From JAJVHZ01 sp041395385 (GTDB lineage Bacteria; Pseudomonadota; Gammaproteobacteria; JAJPIJ01), in the NCBI GenBank assembly GCA_041395385.1, contig JAWLAN010000015.1, forward strand, positions 62,001-126,000: a stretch of DNA of 64,000 nucleotides, written 5' to 3'. Made by a program: the position numbers and the translations under genes. The notes under the pieces were generated by a model. It saw nothing but the letters and a program-made list of their open reading frames with translations. It was not told where the DNA came from and searched no databases. Shown here in pieces: positions 41,274 through 51,351 of the stretch (within the stretch, counting starts at the first letter, position 1; every line of letters starts with the position of its first letter).

Positions 41274-42152
41274 TCAACCGTTCGTAGCGCGTCGTGCTGC
41301 CGCCTCGTCCGACGGCTGGTGACAGATGACGCGAAGTGTATGGATGCGGCGTCGATCGGCGCGCAGCACCAGGAAACTAAACCCCTTGTACTCCAGCCGC
41401 TCCCCCTTCTTGGGCAGGTGCCCGAGCTCCTTCAGCACCAGGCCACCGATGGTGTCGTAATCCTCGTTGCTGAACTGGACGTTGAAGTACTCGTTGAAAT
41501 CCGCGATCGGCGTTCGCGCCTTGACCGTGAAGCGGGTGGTTCCGTGCGGCTTGATGTAGTCTTCGTCCTCGATGTCGTGCTCGTCCTCGATCTCCCCCAC
41601 GATCTGCTCGATCACGTCCTCGATGCTCACCAGACCGGAAACGCCGCCGTATTCATCGACCACGATGGCCAGATGATTGCGGCTGGAGCGGAACTCACGC
41701 AGCAGGATGTTCAGACGCTTGCTCTCGGGCACGAAAACGGCCGGTCGCAGCACGTCCTTGAGCTGGAAGCGCTCGCCCGATTGCTGCGCGATGTAGGCGA
41801 GAAGGTCCTTTGCAAGCAGGATACCGACGACCTGATCCTTGCGCTCGTTCATCACCGGGAAGCGCGAGTGCCCGGAATCGATGACGGTCGGCAGGAATTC
41901 GCGTGGATCCACGCCCTCCTCGACGGCGACCATCTGCGAGCGCGGCACCATGATGTCGCGCACCTGCATCTCGGAAACCTGAAGCGCGCCCTCGAGCATC
42001 GCCAGGGTGTCGGTATCGACGAGGTTGGCGCGCTCCGCGTCACGCAGCACCTCCACCAGTTCGGCCCGGTCGCGCGGCTCAGCGCGAAAAACGCGCCGGA
42101 ACCTCTGCAGCCAGGTCGGCCTGCCCGTCGCCTTGTTGCCGTTATCTGCCAT
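41274..42152 (-). CDS. corC: CorC-like CBS-domain protein (magnesium/cobalt)
   Basis: 292 residues from ATG 42152, equal to the E. coli CorC length; a TTG at 42167 is the coupled alternative. Two CBS domains (IMVPRSQMVAVEEG and VFVPESKRLNILL) and the C-terminal CorC/HlyC domain. Follows ybeY on the minus strand. The membrane domain seen in longer relatives is absent, as in CorC itself. Confidence 0.94.
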   Translation of the reverse strand: MADNGNKATGRPTWLQRFRRVFRAEPRDRAELVEVLRDAERANLVDTDTLAMLEGALQVSEMQVRDIMVPRSQMVAVEEGVDPREFLPTVIDSGHSRFPVMNERKDQVVGILLAKDLLAYIAQQSGERFQLKDVLRPAVFVPESKRLNILLREFRSSRNHLAIVVDEYGGVSGLVSIEDVIEQIVGEIEDEHDIEDEDYIKPHGTTRFTVKARTPIADFNEYFNVQFSNEDYDTIGGLVLKELGHLPKKGERLEYKGFSFLVLRADRRRIHTLRVICHQPSDEAAARRATNG

Positions 42153-42163
42153 CGCCGTGGAAC

Positions 42164-42621
42164 TCAACCGCTGCCGTAGGGATCGGGGTAGCCCAGCGAC
42201 CGCAATATCGATATCTCGCGGCGCTCCATCAGCGCCGCGTCCGTCGCGCGCCGGTGCTCATAGCCCAGCAGGTGCAGAACGCCGTGCACCACCATGTGCG
42301 CATAGTGCGCATTGGCCGGTTTGTGCTGGTCGCGGGCCTCCGCGAGGATGACGGGAACACAGAGCACGATATCTCCGAGCCACGCCACGGCGCCGCTCCC
42401 AGTCTCGCCCGGGAAGGAAAGGACGTTGGTCGCATAGTCTCGGCCGCGCCATCGACGATTCAGCGCCCGGCCCTCGCGTGCGCCGACGAAGCGCACCGTC
42501 AGATCCCCGCCCCGACGGCGCTCGGCCCGCAGGGCCGCCTGCGTCCACAGGCGGATCGACCGCGGGTGGGGCACGCCGCGCCGGCGCGTGGTGTACTGAA
42601 CGAAGGTCCGCGCTTGCGCCA

Positions 42622-42622
<1 letters not shown>
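42164..42622 (-). CDS. ybeY: Endoribonuclease YbeY
   Basis: 152 residues. The zinc motif H-x3-H-x5-H is intact in HGVLHLLGYEH, with the conserved Arg/Asn in LNRRWRGRDYATNVLSFP. It processes 16S rRNA 3' ends and takes part in ribosome quality control. Its ATG overlaps the ybeZ stop by ATGA. Confidence 0.96.
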
Positions 42623-43600
<978 letters not shown>

Positions 43601-43617
<17 letters not shown>

Positions 43618-44944
43618 GCTGATTCAGAAGTTGGCCGCGCAGCGAATTCGGCAGCGCCTCGGTGATGCGCACGTCCACGAATTCGCCGGCGAGCCGCGCG
43701 GGGCCGTCGAAATTGACGATGTGATTGTTCTCGGTACGGCCGCTCATCTGCGCGGGATCCTTGCGCGAGGCGCCGGTAACCAGCACGCGCTCGACGCCGC
43801 CGACCATGCGCCGGCTCACCTCCGTCGAGAGTTCCTCGATGCGGCGCTGCAGGACGGCCAGCCGGTGCTTCTTGGCGTCCATCGGGACGTCATCGGGCAG
43901 GTTCGATGCCGGGGTGCCCGGCCTCCTGCTGTAGACGAAGCTGAATGAGGTGTCGAAGCCGACGTCATCGATCAGTCGCATCGTTGCGGCGAAGTCGGCA
44001 TCGGTCTCCCCTGGGAATCCCACGATGAAATCCGTGCTCAGCGACAGCTTCGGGCGCAGCTTGCGCAATCGCCGGATCTTCGCCTTGTACTCCAGGACGG
44101 TATGACCCCGCTTCATCAGCGCCAGGACGCGATCCGAGCCGCTCTGCACGGGCAGGTGCAGATGGTCGACGAGCTCCGGCACCTCCGAGTACACCTCGAC
44201 GAGCCGATCGCTGAACTCCACCGGATGCGAGGTGGTGAACCGGATCCGCCCGATACCGTCGATGGCGGCGACGTAGCGGATGAGCTCGGCGAGATCCGCG
44301 ACTCCGCCGTCGTGCTTCGCGCCGCGGTAGGCGTTGACGTTCTGACCCAGCAAAGTCACCTCGCGCACACCTTGCTGAGCCAGTCCCGCAATCTCCGCCA
44401 GCACGTCGTCGAACGGACGGCTGAACTCCTCGCCGCGCGTGTAAGGCACCACACAGAACGTGCAGTACTTGCTGCAGCCCTCCATGATGGAGACGAACGC
44501 CGTAGGGCCTTCCGCCCTGGCCTCGGGAAGACGATCGAACTTCTCGATCTCCGGGAAACTGATATCGATGGCGCGCCGCCGTTGGCTTTCCACCGCATCC
44601 AGCATCTGCGGCAGCCGGTGCACCGTCTGCGGCCCGAAGATGATGTCGACATAGGGGGCGCGCTTCCAGATCGCGGAGCCCTCCTGGCTGGCCACGCAAC
44701 CGCCCACGCCCAGCACGACCCCGGGGCGGGCCTCCTTGTACTCGCGCCACATTCCGAGCTGCGAGAACAGCTTCTCCTGGGGCTTCTCGCGCACCGAACA
44801 GGTGTTCACGAGCAGCACGTCGGCCTCGGCCGGGTCCTCCGTAGTGACGAACCCATGAGAGGCCGTCAATACGTCGGCCATTCTGGCCGAATCGTACTCG
44901 TTCATCTGACAGCCAAAGGTCTTGATGTACAGCTTGCGCGCCAT
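43601..44944 (-). CDS. miaB: tRNA-2-methylthio-N6-dimethylallyladenosine synthase MiaB
   Basis: 447 residues; methylthiolates A37 of tRNAs. N-terminal MTTase domain with KTFGCQMNEYDS, NTCSVREK and GVGGCVASQEG (three cluster cysteines), then the radical SAM motif GCSKYCTFCVVPYTRG, and a C-terminal TRAM domain. Start of the leftward operon with ybeZ, ybeY, corC, lnt and srkA. Confidence 0.97.
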
Positions 44945-45031
44945 GCTGGTATCGGGACGGGGAAGGCCGTTAAGTTAATCGTTTTGTGGGATTTTCGCCA
45001 GCAAGCGCACCCTCGGCCCCGCCCCGGCCGC

Positions 45032-45463
45032 TCAGGGCGGGGGGACCGCAGCGGTCACCGGGCACGGGTAACCCTGGTGCAGCGCCTCGCCCACGAGGAG
45101 GTAGGCCTCCTCGTCCAGTCGCTCCGGGCGGGCCTGCAGCCAGGCCACCGCCCGGCCGCGAACGTCCTCCGGGCTGACCTGATTCGGATCGATGCAGAAC
45201 AATGCCGGCCCATCGCCCGCCTGCTGCATGACCGATACCGTCTGCACCAGCCCGACCATGAAAGTCATGCAGAAGGTATGTGCCTCCGCATCGGCTTCCC
45301 CGCGCGTACAGCTGTCGAGGAGCTCGCGGCCGGTGAGCACCTGCTCCTCCGCCGCCAGTTCGCCCCCCGGCGCCACCGGAGCCGCGGACGGGTCCTCGGC
45401 GAATGCGGGCTGGCTCAGTATCGCCGCGACCACCGCTGCGCTAACACATTGAACAAATTGCAT
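45032..45463 (-). CDS. Secreted Rap1a/Tai-like protein
   Basis: 143 residues with a signal peptide (FVQCVSAAVVAAILSQPAFA, cut before Glu-Asp). The mature part has four conserved Cys (LLDSC, HTFCM, LFCID, GYPCP) and the FMVGLVQTVSVMQ helix with PEDVRGRAVAWLQ, as in the Rap1a/Tai immunity fold. Some members neutralise secreted amidase effectors, but many are only structural relatives, and no effector gene is near. Same strand as miaB, 87 bp upstream of its start. Confidence 0.78.
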   Translation of the reverse strand: MQFVQCVSAAVVAAILSQPAFAEDPSAAPVAPGGELAAEEQVLTGRELLDSCTRGEADAEAHTFCMTFMVGLVQTVSVMQQAGDGPALFCIDPNQVSPEDVRGRAVAWLQARPERLDEEAYLLVGEALHQGYPCPVTAAVPPP

Positions 45464-45719
45464 ATCGTGTCTTTCGAGTTCGGTCCCGCGCGCTTAAGCG
45501 GCGGGCCTTGTGGGTGTTCGTTGAAGGAGCATCCCTACCGCACCGGGGGGTTGGAGCGCCTGTGAGAGAACCAGTTCGCAGGACTATCGGCGCCGAGTGT
45601 CTCACAGTGTCCTCGAGCCTGTACAATGTCCCCGTCCGACGAGAATTCCGACGTCCAACGACAAGGAGCACCTGCCGAAGAGCGGGTCCCAAGGAAAGCG
45701 TGTACCAAGGGTTAAGAGC

Positions 45720-46217
45720 ATGCCGAATTCCAACAAGCGCTATGCATTCGACCTCACCCGCCCGCTACACCGTTATGTCTGGCAGATGGGCGGCCTCCTG
45801 GGCAAGTTCAGCCTCATCCTCGACAGCCTGGGCGTAGTCGGCCTGGGGCTATCGGCCGCCGGGTTGCTTACCATGGTGTTCGCCGAGAATGACCGCATCC
45901 TGGAGCTCGGGCTGCGATCCGGGGTGATCGCGTTGTGCGCGGGCATCAGTTGCTTCGCCTTTGCCAGGCTGGTGGACTTTCTCGGCAAATTCCTGAATGG
46001 CGAGGATCCGCGATCACTGGTCCTCACGGAGCGGCAGAAGCGCGCAACCGATATCAGGGTCGCCAACGAGTCCAGCACCGACGCCGTCTGGCGGCAAAAG
46101 AACGCCCCGAGCACCGCGGCGACGAACGTACAGACCCTCCGGGTCGTCGCAGGCGGCGAGCCGCCCACCGACAGCACGGTGCCGCCGGCCAGGACTGGAA
46201 CGACAGACCGGCCTTAG
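45720..46217 (+). CDS. Small membrane protein of unknown function
   Basis: 165 residues from ATG 45720. Two hydrophobic segments (about 32-55 with LGVVGLGLSAAGLLTMVF, and about 68-90 with GVIALCAGISCFAFARLV), then a cytoplasmic or periplasmic polar tail rich in Thr, Pro and Ala. No family recognised. The next upstream gene is divergent and the next downstream gene is convergent, so it is a single-gene unit. Confidence 0.72.
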   Translation: MPNSNKRYAFDLTRPLHRYVWQMGGLLGKFSLILDSLGVVGLGLSAAGLLTMVFAENDRILELGLRSGVIALCAGISCFAFARLVDFLGKFLNGEDPRSLVLTERQKRATDIRVANESSTDAVWRQKNAPSTAATNVQTLRVVAGGEPPTDSTVPPARTGTTDRP

Positions 46218-46350
46218 GCCGACCCCGGGTCGATTCGCACGCAGGGGGCGGACGAGGACACGGCCCCCCGGGGTGGCCGTCCCGCTCGACAGTGCCGTGA
46301 CGGCACGCGCCACCCGCGCTAGCCGGCCCTTCCGACCCGAACCGCGGTCG

Positions 46351-47259
46351 TCAGCCCGCGCCGCGGGTGCGGGTGCTGGCGGCCTCCGTCGCCTTTTTCT
46401 CCGCGAATTCGACGATCAGGGACGCGATGTCCTTGCCCGTGGCGCTCTCGATTCCCTCCAGCCCGGGCGAGGAATTCACTTCAATCACCAGCGGGCCGCG
46501 ACGCGAACGCAGGAGATCGACGCCGCAGACGTTCAGGCCGATCACCCGGGCCGCCTTCGCCGCCGTGGCGCGCTCCTCGGCCGCGATCCTGACCAGCTCT
46601 GCCGACCCGCCCCGATGCAGATTCGATCGAAACTCGCCCGCCCGCGCCTGCCGGCGCATGGCCGCGATGACCTTGCCATTGATCACGAAGCATCGGATGT
46701 CGCTGCCCTGCGCCTCGCTTATGTACTCCTGGACGAGAATGTCGGCCTTCAGGCCCATGAACGCCTCGATCACACTCTCGGCGGCGGTCACGGTCTCGGC
46801 AAGGACCACGCCGATCCCCTGGGTTCCCTCGAGAAGCTTGATCACCACCGGCGCGCCGCCCACCTTGCGGATGAGCTCCTGCACGTCGGTGGTCTCGTGC
46901 GCGAATCCGGTCGTCGGCAGGCCCACACCGCGGCGCGCGAGCAACTGCAGGCACCGCAGTTTGTCGCGCGAGCGCGTGATGGCGACGGACTCATTGACGC
47001 TGAAGACGCCCATCATCTCGAACTGTCGGACCACGGCGGCGCCGTAGAAGGTCACCGACGCGCCGATGCGAGGGATCACTGCATCGAATCCCTGTAAAGG
47101 CTCGCCCTTGTAGAACATCTGCGGATTCTTGGACGTGATATCCATGTAGCAGCGCAGGAAATCGATGACATGCACCTCATGTCCGCGCTTCGACGCCGCC
47201 TCCACGAGCCGCTGGGTCGAATATAGCTTAGGGTTGCGGGAGAGGATGCCTATCTTCAT
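46351..47259 (-). CDS. rimK: RimK-type glutamate ligase
   Basis: 302 residues, ATP-grasp fold. RimK adds glutamates to the C-terminus of ribosomal protein S6. ILSRNPKLYSTQRLVEAASKRGHEV at the start, GGAPVVIKLLEGTQGIGVVL for ATP, and INVCGVDLLRSRRGPLVIEVNSSPG for metal (quoted in part). Its start overlaps the stop of the 47256 protease by 4 bases. Confidence 0.95.
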   Translation of the reverse strand: MKIGILSRNPKLYSTQRLVEAASKRGHEVHVIDFLRCYMDITSKNPQMFYKGEPLQGFDAVIPRIGASVTFYGAAVVRQFEMMGVFSVNESVAITRSRDKLRCLQLLARRGVGLPTTGFAHETTDVQELIRKVGGAPVVIKLLEGTQGIGVVLAETVTAAESVIEAFMGLKADILVQEYISEAQGSDIRCFVINGKVIAAMRRQARAGEFRSNLHRGGSAELVRIAAEERATAAKAARVIGLNVCGVDLLRSRRGPLVIEVNSSPGLEGIESATGKDIASLIVEFAEKKATEAASTRTRGAG

Positions 47260-47777
47260 TGCTTCTTCTTTCGCGGCATTTGCGGCCTGCCGGCCAGGTA
47301 CGACAGAGAGGGATCCACTGTCAGGCGATCGCGCATGGCGCTGCGCCCGAGCAGCATGCGATAACGCATGGTGTCGCGATCGGTGATCGTGAGCTCTATC
47401 GGATATCGCATATATCCGAGCACGATGTCGGTGACGATGACGATCCGCCGTTCCTGATGTCCCCCGGAATCGGTCACCGTACGCTCATCCACGATGTCGC
47501 ATTCGCAGGCCACCGCAATGTCGGTGCGCAGGCGCCTCGGATGCAGCATGAACCGCACGCGTGGTGCGCCGTGCAGAAGAAAACGCTCGACGGAGTAAGC
47601 GTGCAGCGCGGAGGTCCTTGCACCGGTGTCGATCTTCGCCTTGATGGACCTTATGTTGAATTGCGGGAGTGCTACCCACTCCCGCCAGCCGATCCGAATG
47701 ATGCCGGCGTCAGGACGATCGGGGGCCTGCGCACCGGTCGGCTCCGGCTCCACCCTCGAATCGGCGGGATCAGGCAT
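47256..47777 (-). CDS. RimB-like retropepsin-type protease (ATP-dependent zinc protease family)
   Basis: 173 residues from ATG 47777. The family has often been called ATP-dependent zinc protease, but the segment KAKIDTGARTSALHA carries a DTGA motif of retropepsin type, consistent with aspartic protease. Other conserved parts are RIVIVTDIVLGYM and RMLLGRSAMRDRL. It is coupled to rimK by a 4-base overlap, and the pairing is known from Pseudomonas, where it affects RimK output. Function here is inferred. Confidence 0.83.
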   Translation of the reverse strand: MPDPADSRVEPEPTGAQAPDRPDAGIIRIGWREWVALPQFNIRSIKAKIDTGARTSALHAYSVERFLLHGAPRVRFMLHPRRLRTDIAVACECDIVDERTVTDSGGHQERRIVIVTDIVLGYMRYPIELTITDRDTMRYRMLLGRSAMRDRLTVDPSLSYLAGRPQMPRKKKQ

Positions 47778-47785
47778 GGCGCCCC

Positions 47786-48556
47786 TCAGGTGAGGAAACG
47801 CCCACCGTCGAGACGAATGATCTGGCCGGTGCAGTACGCCGCATCGCGAACCAGATAGAGCACAGCGGCCGCTGCGTCCTCGGGCGTGCCGGGGCGTGCC
47901 AGCGGCACGCGGGTCATGTACTCCCGCTTCATCTCTTCGCTGTAGGAATCGGCCCAGGCCACCACGCCCGGCGCGATGGCATTGACGGTCACGCGCGGCG
48001 CGAGCTCTATCGCGCAGGTGGAGGTGATCTCCATGAGGGCGGCCTTGGAGCTGTTGTAGGCCGCGAAGTGCTGCAGCGGTTCGCCCATGACGTGTATGTC
48101 TATGAAGTTGACGATACGTCCGGGACTCGAGGGATCGTCGCTGTGGTAATGGGCGCACAACATCGGTGCAAACTTCTGTATCAGCATGAGCGGCGCCCGC
48201 GCATTGATGGCCTGATTGCGGTCGTATTGCTCCACGGTAATCGTACCGAACGGGCTCGGATCGAAGATGCTGGCGTTGTTCACGAGCACATCCAGGCGGT
48301 CGAACCTGGAGTTCAACGCTCGATACATCTGTTCGGCGGCGTCGACGTCTTCCATCCTCACCTGCAGCGCGAAGGCACATCGTCCCAGAGCCGTAATTGC
48401 GGTGACGACTTCATCGGCCTCGGCACGGCTCTGATTGTAGGTGATGGCCACGTGCATTCCGGCCTTCGCCAGGGCAAGGGCGACTGCGCGTCCGACGCGT
48501 CTGGCGCCGCCTGTGACAAGCGCCACCTGATCAACGAGATGCTTTTGTAAGGCCAT
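47786..48556 (-). CDS. Pteridine reductase-like short-chain dehydrogenase
   Basis: 256 residues, SDR fold. NADP-binding TGGARRVGRA (the R-x-x-G form of pteridine reductases), NNASIF, and catalytic Tyr and Lys in YNSSK. The usual catalytic Ser is replaced by Asp (NFIDIHVMGEP), as in PTR1 and FolM. It may reduce dihydromonapterin or dihydrofolate. Stop lies 8 bp before the 47777 start, so it leads a three-gene group with rimK. Confidence 0.88.
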   Translation of the reverse strand: MALQKHLVDQVALVTGGARRVGRAVALALAKAGMHVAITYNQSRAEADEVVTAITALGRCAFALQVRMEDVDAAEQMYRALNSRFDRLDVLVNNASIFDPSPFGTITVEQYDRNQAINARAPLMLIQKFAPMLCAHYHSDDPSSPGRIVNFIDIHVMGEPLQHFAAYNSSKAALMEITSTCAIELAPRVTVNAIAPGVVAWADSYSEEMKREYMTRVPLARPGTPEDAAAAVLYLVRDAAYCTGQIIRLDGGRFLT

Positions 48557-48795
48557 GCTGTCAAGTTACCCGATTGTCGTCGCAGGCGTCTATTATGCCG
48601 CACTGCGGGATAACGCACCCGGCGGATTCGGCGCAGCGCGGGTACTTGGCGGGCGCAACAGCTTTGGTCTATGCTTAAGCCCGACTGCAGTGACAGTGTC
48701 GCAGGTAGTAAAAAGAAGTTCCTCATGGTCTCCTTGCGCTGCCCCCCGATACTCTGCACGACACCCTTGGCGAAAAATCAGTGGAGTTTATTTGC

Positions 48796-49002
48796 ATGGC
48801 TACCGGTACCGTGAAGTGGTTTAACGAGGCAAAAGGTTACGGCTTCATCACGCCGAGCGAGGGTGGTGACGACGTGTTCGTCCACTACTCTGCCATCAAG
48901 GGCTCTGGATTCCGCACGCTGCAGGAAGGCCAGAAGGTAAACTTCGAAGTGCAGCGGGGCCCGAAGGGTCTGCAGGCGGCATCGGTAACGCCCGAGGGCT
49001 GA
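48796..49002 (+). CDS. Cold-shock protein (CspA family)
   Basis: 68 residues. RNP1 KGYGFI and RNP2 VFVHY motifs of the five-stranded OB fold are intact, as in CspA-like RNA chaperones. GGAG 8 bases upstream supports the ATG at 48796. A non-coding leader of up to about 240 bp lies ahead; such leaders often govern translation at low temperature, but no folding can be proven here. A strong terminator follows. Confidence 0.97.
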   Translation: MATGTVKWFNEAKGYGFITPSEGGDDVFVHYSAIKGSGFRTLQEGQKVNFEVQRGPKGLQAASVTPEG

Positions 49003-49028
49003 TCCCAGCCATCGGTCCGGGACTTCGG

Positions 49029-49059
49029 AAACCCCGCCGGCAAGCGGGGTTTCTTTTTT
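49029..49059 (+). terminator. Rho-independent terminator after the cold-shock gene
   Basis: A 9-bp perfect stem AAACCCCGC with GCGGGGTTT, a 6-base loop, then CTTTTTT. It is 27 bp after the stop. Confidence 0.93.
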
Positions 49060-49146
49060 CGTGCTCGCTTTTCCTGTTCAACCGGGTCGCATAAAGTAGA
49101 ACGGCGTCGGGCTTCGACGTCCGCCGTCAATCAATAGAGTCCCTTC

Positions 49147-49989
49147 ATGCTCTCTGCCGCCCAGAAACACGAACTGGAGTCCAACAAGCTCGCCAAACGG
49201 CTGCGGCGCAACGTCGGTCGCGCGATCGAGGACTTCAACATGATCGAGCACGGCGATCGGGTCATGGTCTGCCTTTCCGGCGGCAAGGACTCCTACACGT
49301 TGTTGGATGTACTGCTGTCCCTGCGGCGCAGTGCCCCTGTGGATTTCGAGATCGTGGCGGTGAACCTGGACCAGAAACAGCCCGGTTTTCCGGCGCATGT
49401 ACTTCCGGACTACCTTCGCCACCTCGGCATCCCGTTTCACATCATCGACGAAGACACCTACAGCATCGTCAAGCGCGTCGTCCCCGAAGGCAAGACCATG
49501 TGCAGTCTTTGCTCACGTCTCAGGCGCGGGATCCTCTACCGATTCGCGCGCGAGCACGGCATGACGAAGATCGCCCTTGGTCACCACCGCAACGACATCA
49601 TCGAGACGCTGTTCCTAAACATGTTCTTCGCAGGCAAGCTCAAGGCGATGCCGCCAAAGTTGCGAAGTGATGACGGCGCCAATATCGTCATCCGACCGCT
49701 TGCCTACTGCAAGGAAGAGGACATCGCAGAATACGCCGATCAGCGCGCCTTCCCGATCATTCCCTGCAATCTGTGCGGGAACCAGGAGAATATGCAGCGC
49801 AAGCAGATCAAGGCGATGCTGAGGGAGTGGGACAAGCATCACCCGGGAAGACTCGAGACGATCTTCTCCGCGCTACAGACGGTCAGTCCCTCGCATCTGG
49901 CCGATCGCTCCCTGTTCGAATTCGGATCGCTGGGCGATGGGCGCGAGCGCGCGGTGAAAGGGTGGCTGATCCCCTCCGAAGATGACTGA
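49147..49989 (+). CDS. ttcA: tRNA 2-thiocytidine(32) synthetase TtcA
   Basis: 280 residues. PP-loop SGGKDSYTLLDVL for ATP, first Cys pair in CSLCSRLRRG and second in CNLCG, both typical of TtcA. It thiolates C32 in certain tRNAs and uses a 4Fe-4S cluster. Overlaps the VTT-domain gene by 8 bases. Confidence 0.97.
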   Translation: MLSAAQKHELESNKLAKRLRRNVGRAIEDFNMIEHGDRVMVCLSGGKDSYTLLDVLLSLRRSAPVDFEIVAVNLDQKQPGFPAHVLPDYLRHLGIPFHIIDEDTYSIVKRVVPEGKTMCSLCSRLRRGILYRFAREHGMTKIALGHHRNDIIETLFLNMFFAGKLKAMPPKLRSDDGANIVIRPLAYCKEEDIAEYADQRAFPIIPCNLCGNQENMQRKQIKAMLREWDKHHPGRLETIFSALQTVSPSHLADRSLFEFGSLGDGRERAVKGWLIPSEDD

Positions 49990-50764
49990 GCAGGAGTCAA
50001 GAGCGCCCTTCGAGGCGTTGACGCAGGCCAGGGAGGCGCCGCTGTTCGGGCGTAGCTGGCGGCGCTGCCTCGCCGGCGCGCTGGTCCTGTCAGCGGTCGC
50101 ATTGATGCTCGCCATCGGCGAGCGCCTGGACCTCCACTATGTTCAGGCGCAGCACTCTCAGCTGTTGAGCATCCGCACGGCACATCCGCTTGCCACCGCG
50201 GTCGCCTATTTCGCGGTGTTTTTCGCGCTGACAGCGCTGTCACTACCAGTGGCTGGTGTCCTGACCCTGCTCGGTGGATCCCTGTTTGGAATCACGACTG
50301 CGCTGCCTCTGGCGGCCGTCGCCAGTAGCTGCGGCGCGACCGCCGCGTTCATGCTCTCGCGTTATCTTTTCCGCAACTGGGTTTGCATTCGGTTTCCCGC
50401 GCGGGTTGCGATGGTTGAAGCCGGCGTCGCGGTCGAGGGGGCCTTTTACCTGTTCGCCTTGAGGATGATGCCGGCCGTCCCGTTCTTCGTACTGAATGCC
50501 GCCATGGGTCTGACCGGGATGCCTGCGGGGCGGTTCTTTCTGGTCACGCTGATCGGGATGTTGCCAGTCTTGTCGCTCCTGGCACTCGCCGGAGAACGAC
50601 TGGCAGCCATCCGCTCCATGCACGACGTGCTCAACCCCGGACTCGTGATCGCGCTGACCGCTTTGGGCATGCTGCCGCTGCTGGCGCGCCGGTTCATTGG
50701 GTACCTGCGCCGGATGCGTCACCGCCCCGGCACCGACGGTGCAGACAAAAAAAAGCCCGCCTAA
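49982..50764 (+). CDS. TVP38/TMEM64-like (VTT domain) membrane protein
   Basis: 260 residues with about six hydrophobic segments. The VTT/SNARE-associated core is visible: LPVAGVLTLLGGSLFGITTALPLAAVASSCGATAAFMLSRY (quoted in part as LTLLGGSLFG and GATAAFMLSRY) and the re-entrant pattern FALRMMPAVPFFVLN near 155. These proteins belong to the DedA superfamily and may move lipids, but the role is not known. Overlaps ttcA by 8 bases, with the GTG or ATG start shared in the overlap. Confidence 0.87.
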   Translation: MTEQESRAPFEALTQAREAPLFGRSWRRCLAGALVLSAVALMLAIGERLDLHYVQAQHSQLLSIRTAHPLATAVAYFAVFFALTALSLPVAGVLTLLGGSLFGITTALPLAAVASSCGATAAFMLSRYLFRNWVCIRFPARVAMVEAGVAVEGAFYLFALRMMPAVPFFVLNAAMGLTGMPAGRFFLVTLIGMLPVLSLLALAGERLAAIRSMHDVLNPGLVIALTALGMLPLLARRFIGYLRRMRHRPGTDGADKKKPA

Positions 50765-50771
50765 GGCGGGC
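50747..50771 (-). terminator. Terminator of the leftward small gene
   Basis: Stem GCCCGCC/GGCGGGC (7 bp, 3-base loop) with eight A on the plus strand at 50747-50754, i.e. a T-tract on the minus strand. It overlaps the last codons of the VTT-domain gene. Confidence 0.85.
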
Positions 50772-50809
50772 AGAGGTCCCAACGAGAAGGGAACAGCGAC
50801 AAAATCGGT

Positions 50810-51076
50810 TCAGACCGCCTGCAGCCGATCGCCCATCGTGCGCAGCAGTCGCAGGATGTACTGCTCACGCGAACGGTACAGCGCGCGCAGCTCGGCGAGG
50901 TTGTGAGGCTCCATCTGCTTCAGGTCGCGAAGGCGGTTCTGGTAGTAGCGCAGGTCTTCGCGAAGCTGGGCGCGCGTGCGCTCGAGCAGACCATCGAAGT
51001 ACGGTGTCCCGCCGGGCAGCGAGCGGCTGTAGGCCTGCGCCCGCGCGGTGTTATCGACGACCAGCTGTAATCCCAT
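50810..51076 (-). CDS. Small helical protein of unknown function
   Basis: 88 residues from ATG 51076 (GAGG 9 bases upstream). The second half is strongly helical, with a repeating charged and hydrophobic pattern (QLREDLRYYQNRLRDLKQM and LRALYRSREQYILRLLRTM), so it may form a coiled coil or bind nucleic acid. No family recognised. It is followed by a good terminator and sits next to rep. Confidence 0.7.
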   Translation of the reverse strand: MGLQLVVDNTARAQAYSRSLPGGTPYFDGLLERTRAQLREDLRYYQNRLRDLKQMEPHNLAELRALYRSREQYILRLLRTMGDRLQAV

Positions 51077-51247
51077 ATGCCCGAGCCTCGTTATCGATGG
51101 AGTCCTTGGAATTCCCACACACCTGCCTGTGTGTGCGATAGGCCTATTGCAGCCCATGTGCCAAGCCCGGAGGCGGTGGTGCGCCGCCAGATCCGAAGGC
51201 TCGCTAGCGGCTTTCAGTTCAAAAAACTAAAGATTTTAGTTAAAGTG

Positions 51248-51280
51248 AAATATCAAGAAAGGTGCGGCGTGCGCCGCACC
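51248..51280 (-). terminator. Terminator downstream of rep
   Basis: Stem GGTGCGGC with GCCGCACC (8 bp, 4-base loop) at 51261-51280. On the minus strand it is followed by TTTCTTGATATTT, so it should stop the rep transcript, 72 bp after its stop codon. Confidence 0.75.
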
Positions 51281-51351
51281 GGCGGCCGTGCTGCGCACGA
51301 CGGCTATGTCGGGGCCAGACGACAGGTGGCGCCTGCCGCCCGGGGTGGCGC

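Noticed and set aside
45032..45463. Type VI secretion effector-immunity pair around the Rap1a-like gene
   Set aside because: No effector-like gene is adjacent; the neighbours are miaB and an unrelated membrane protein.
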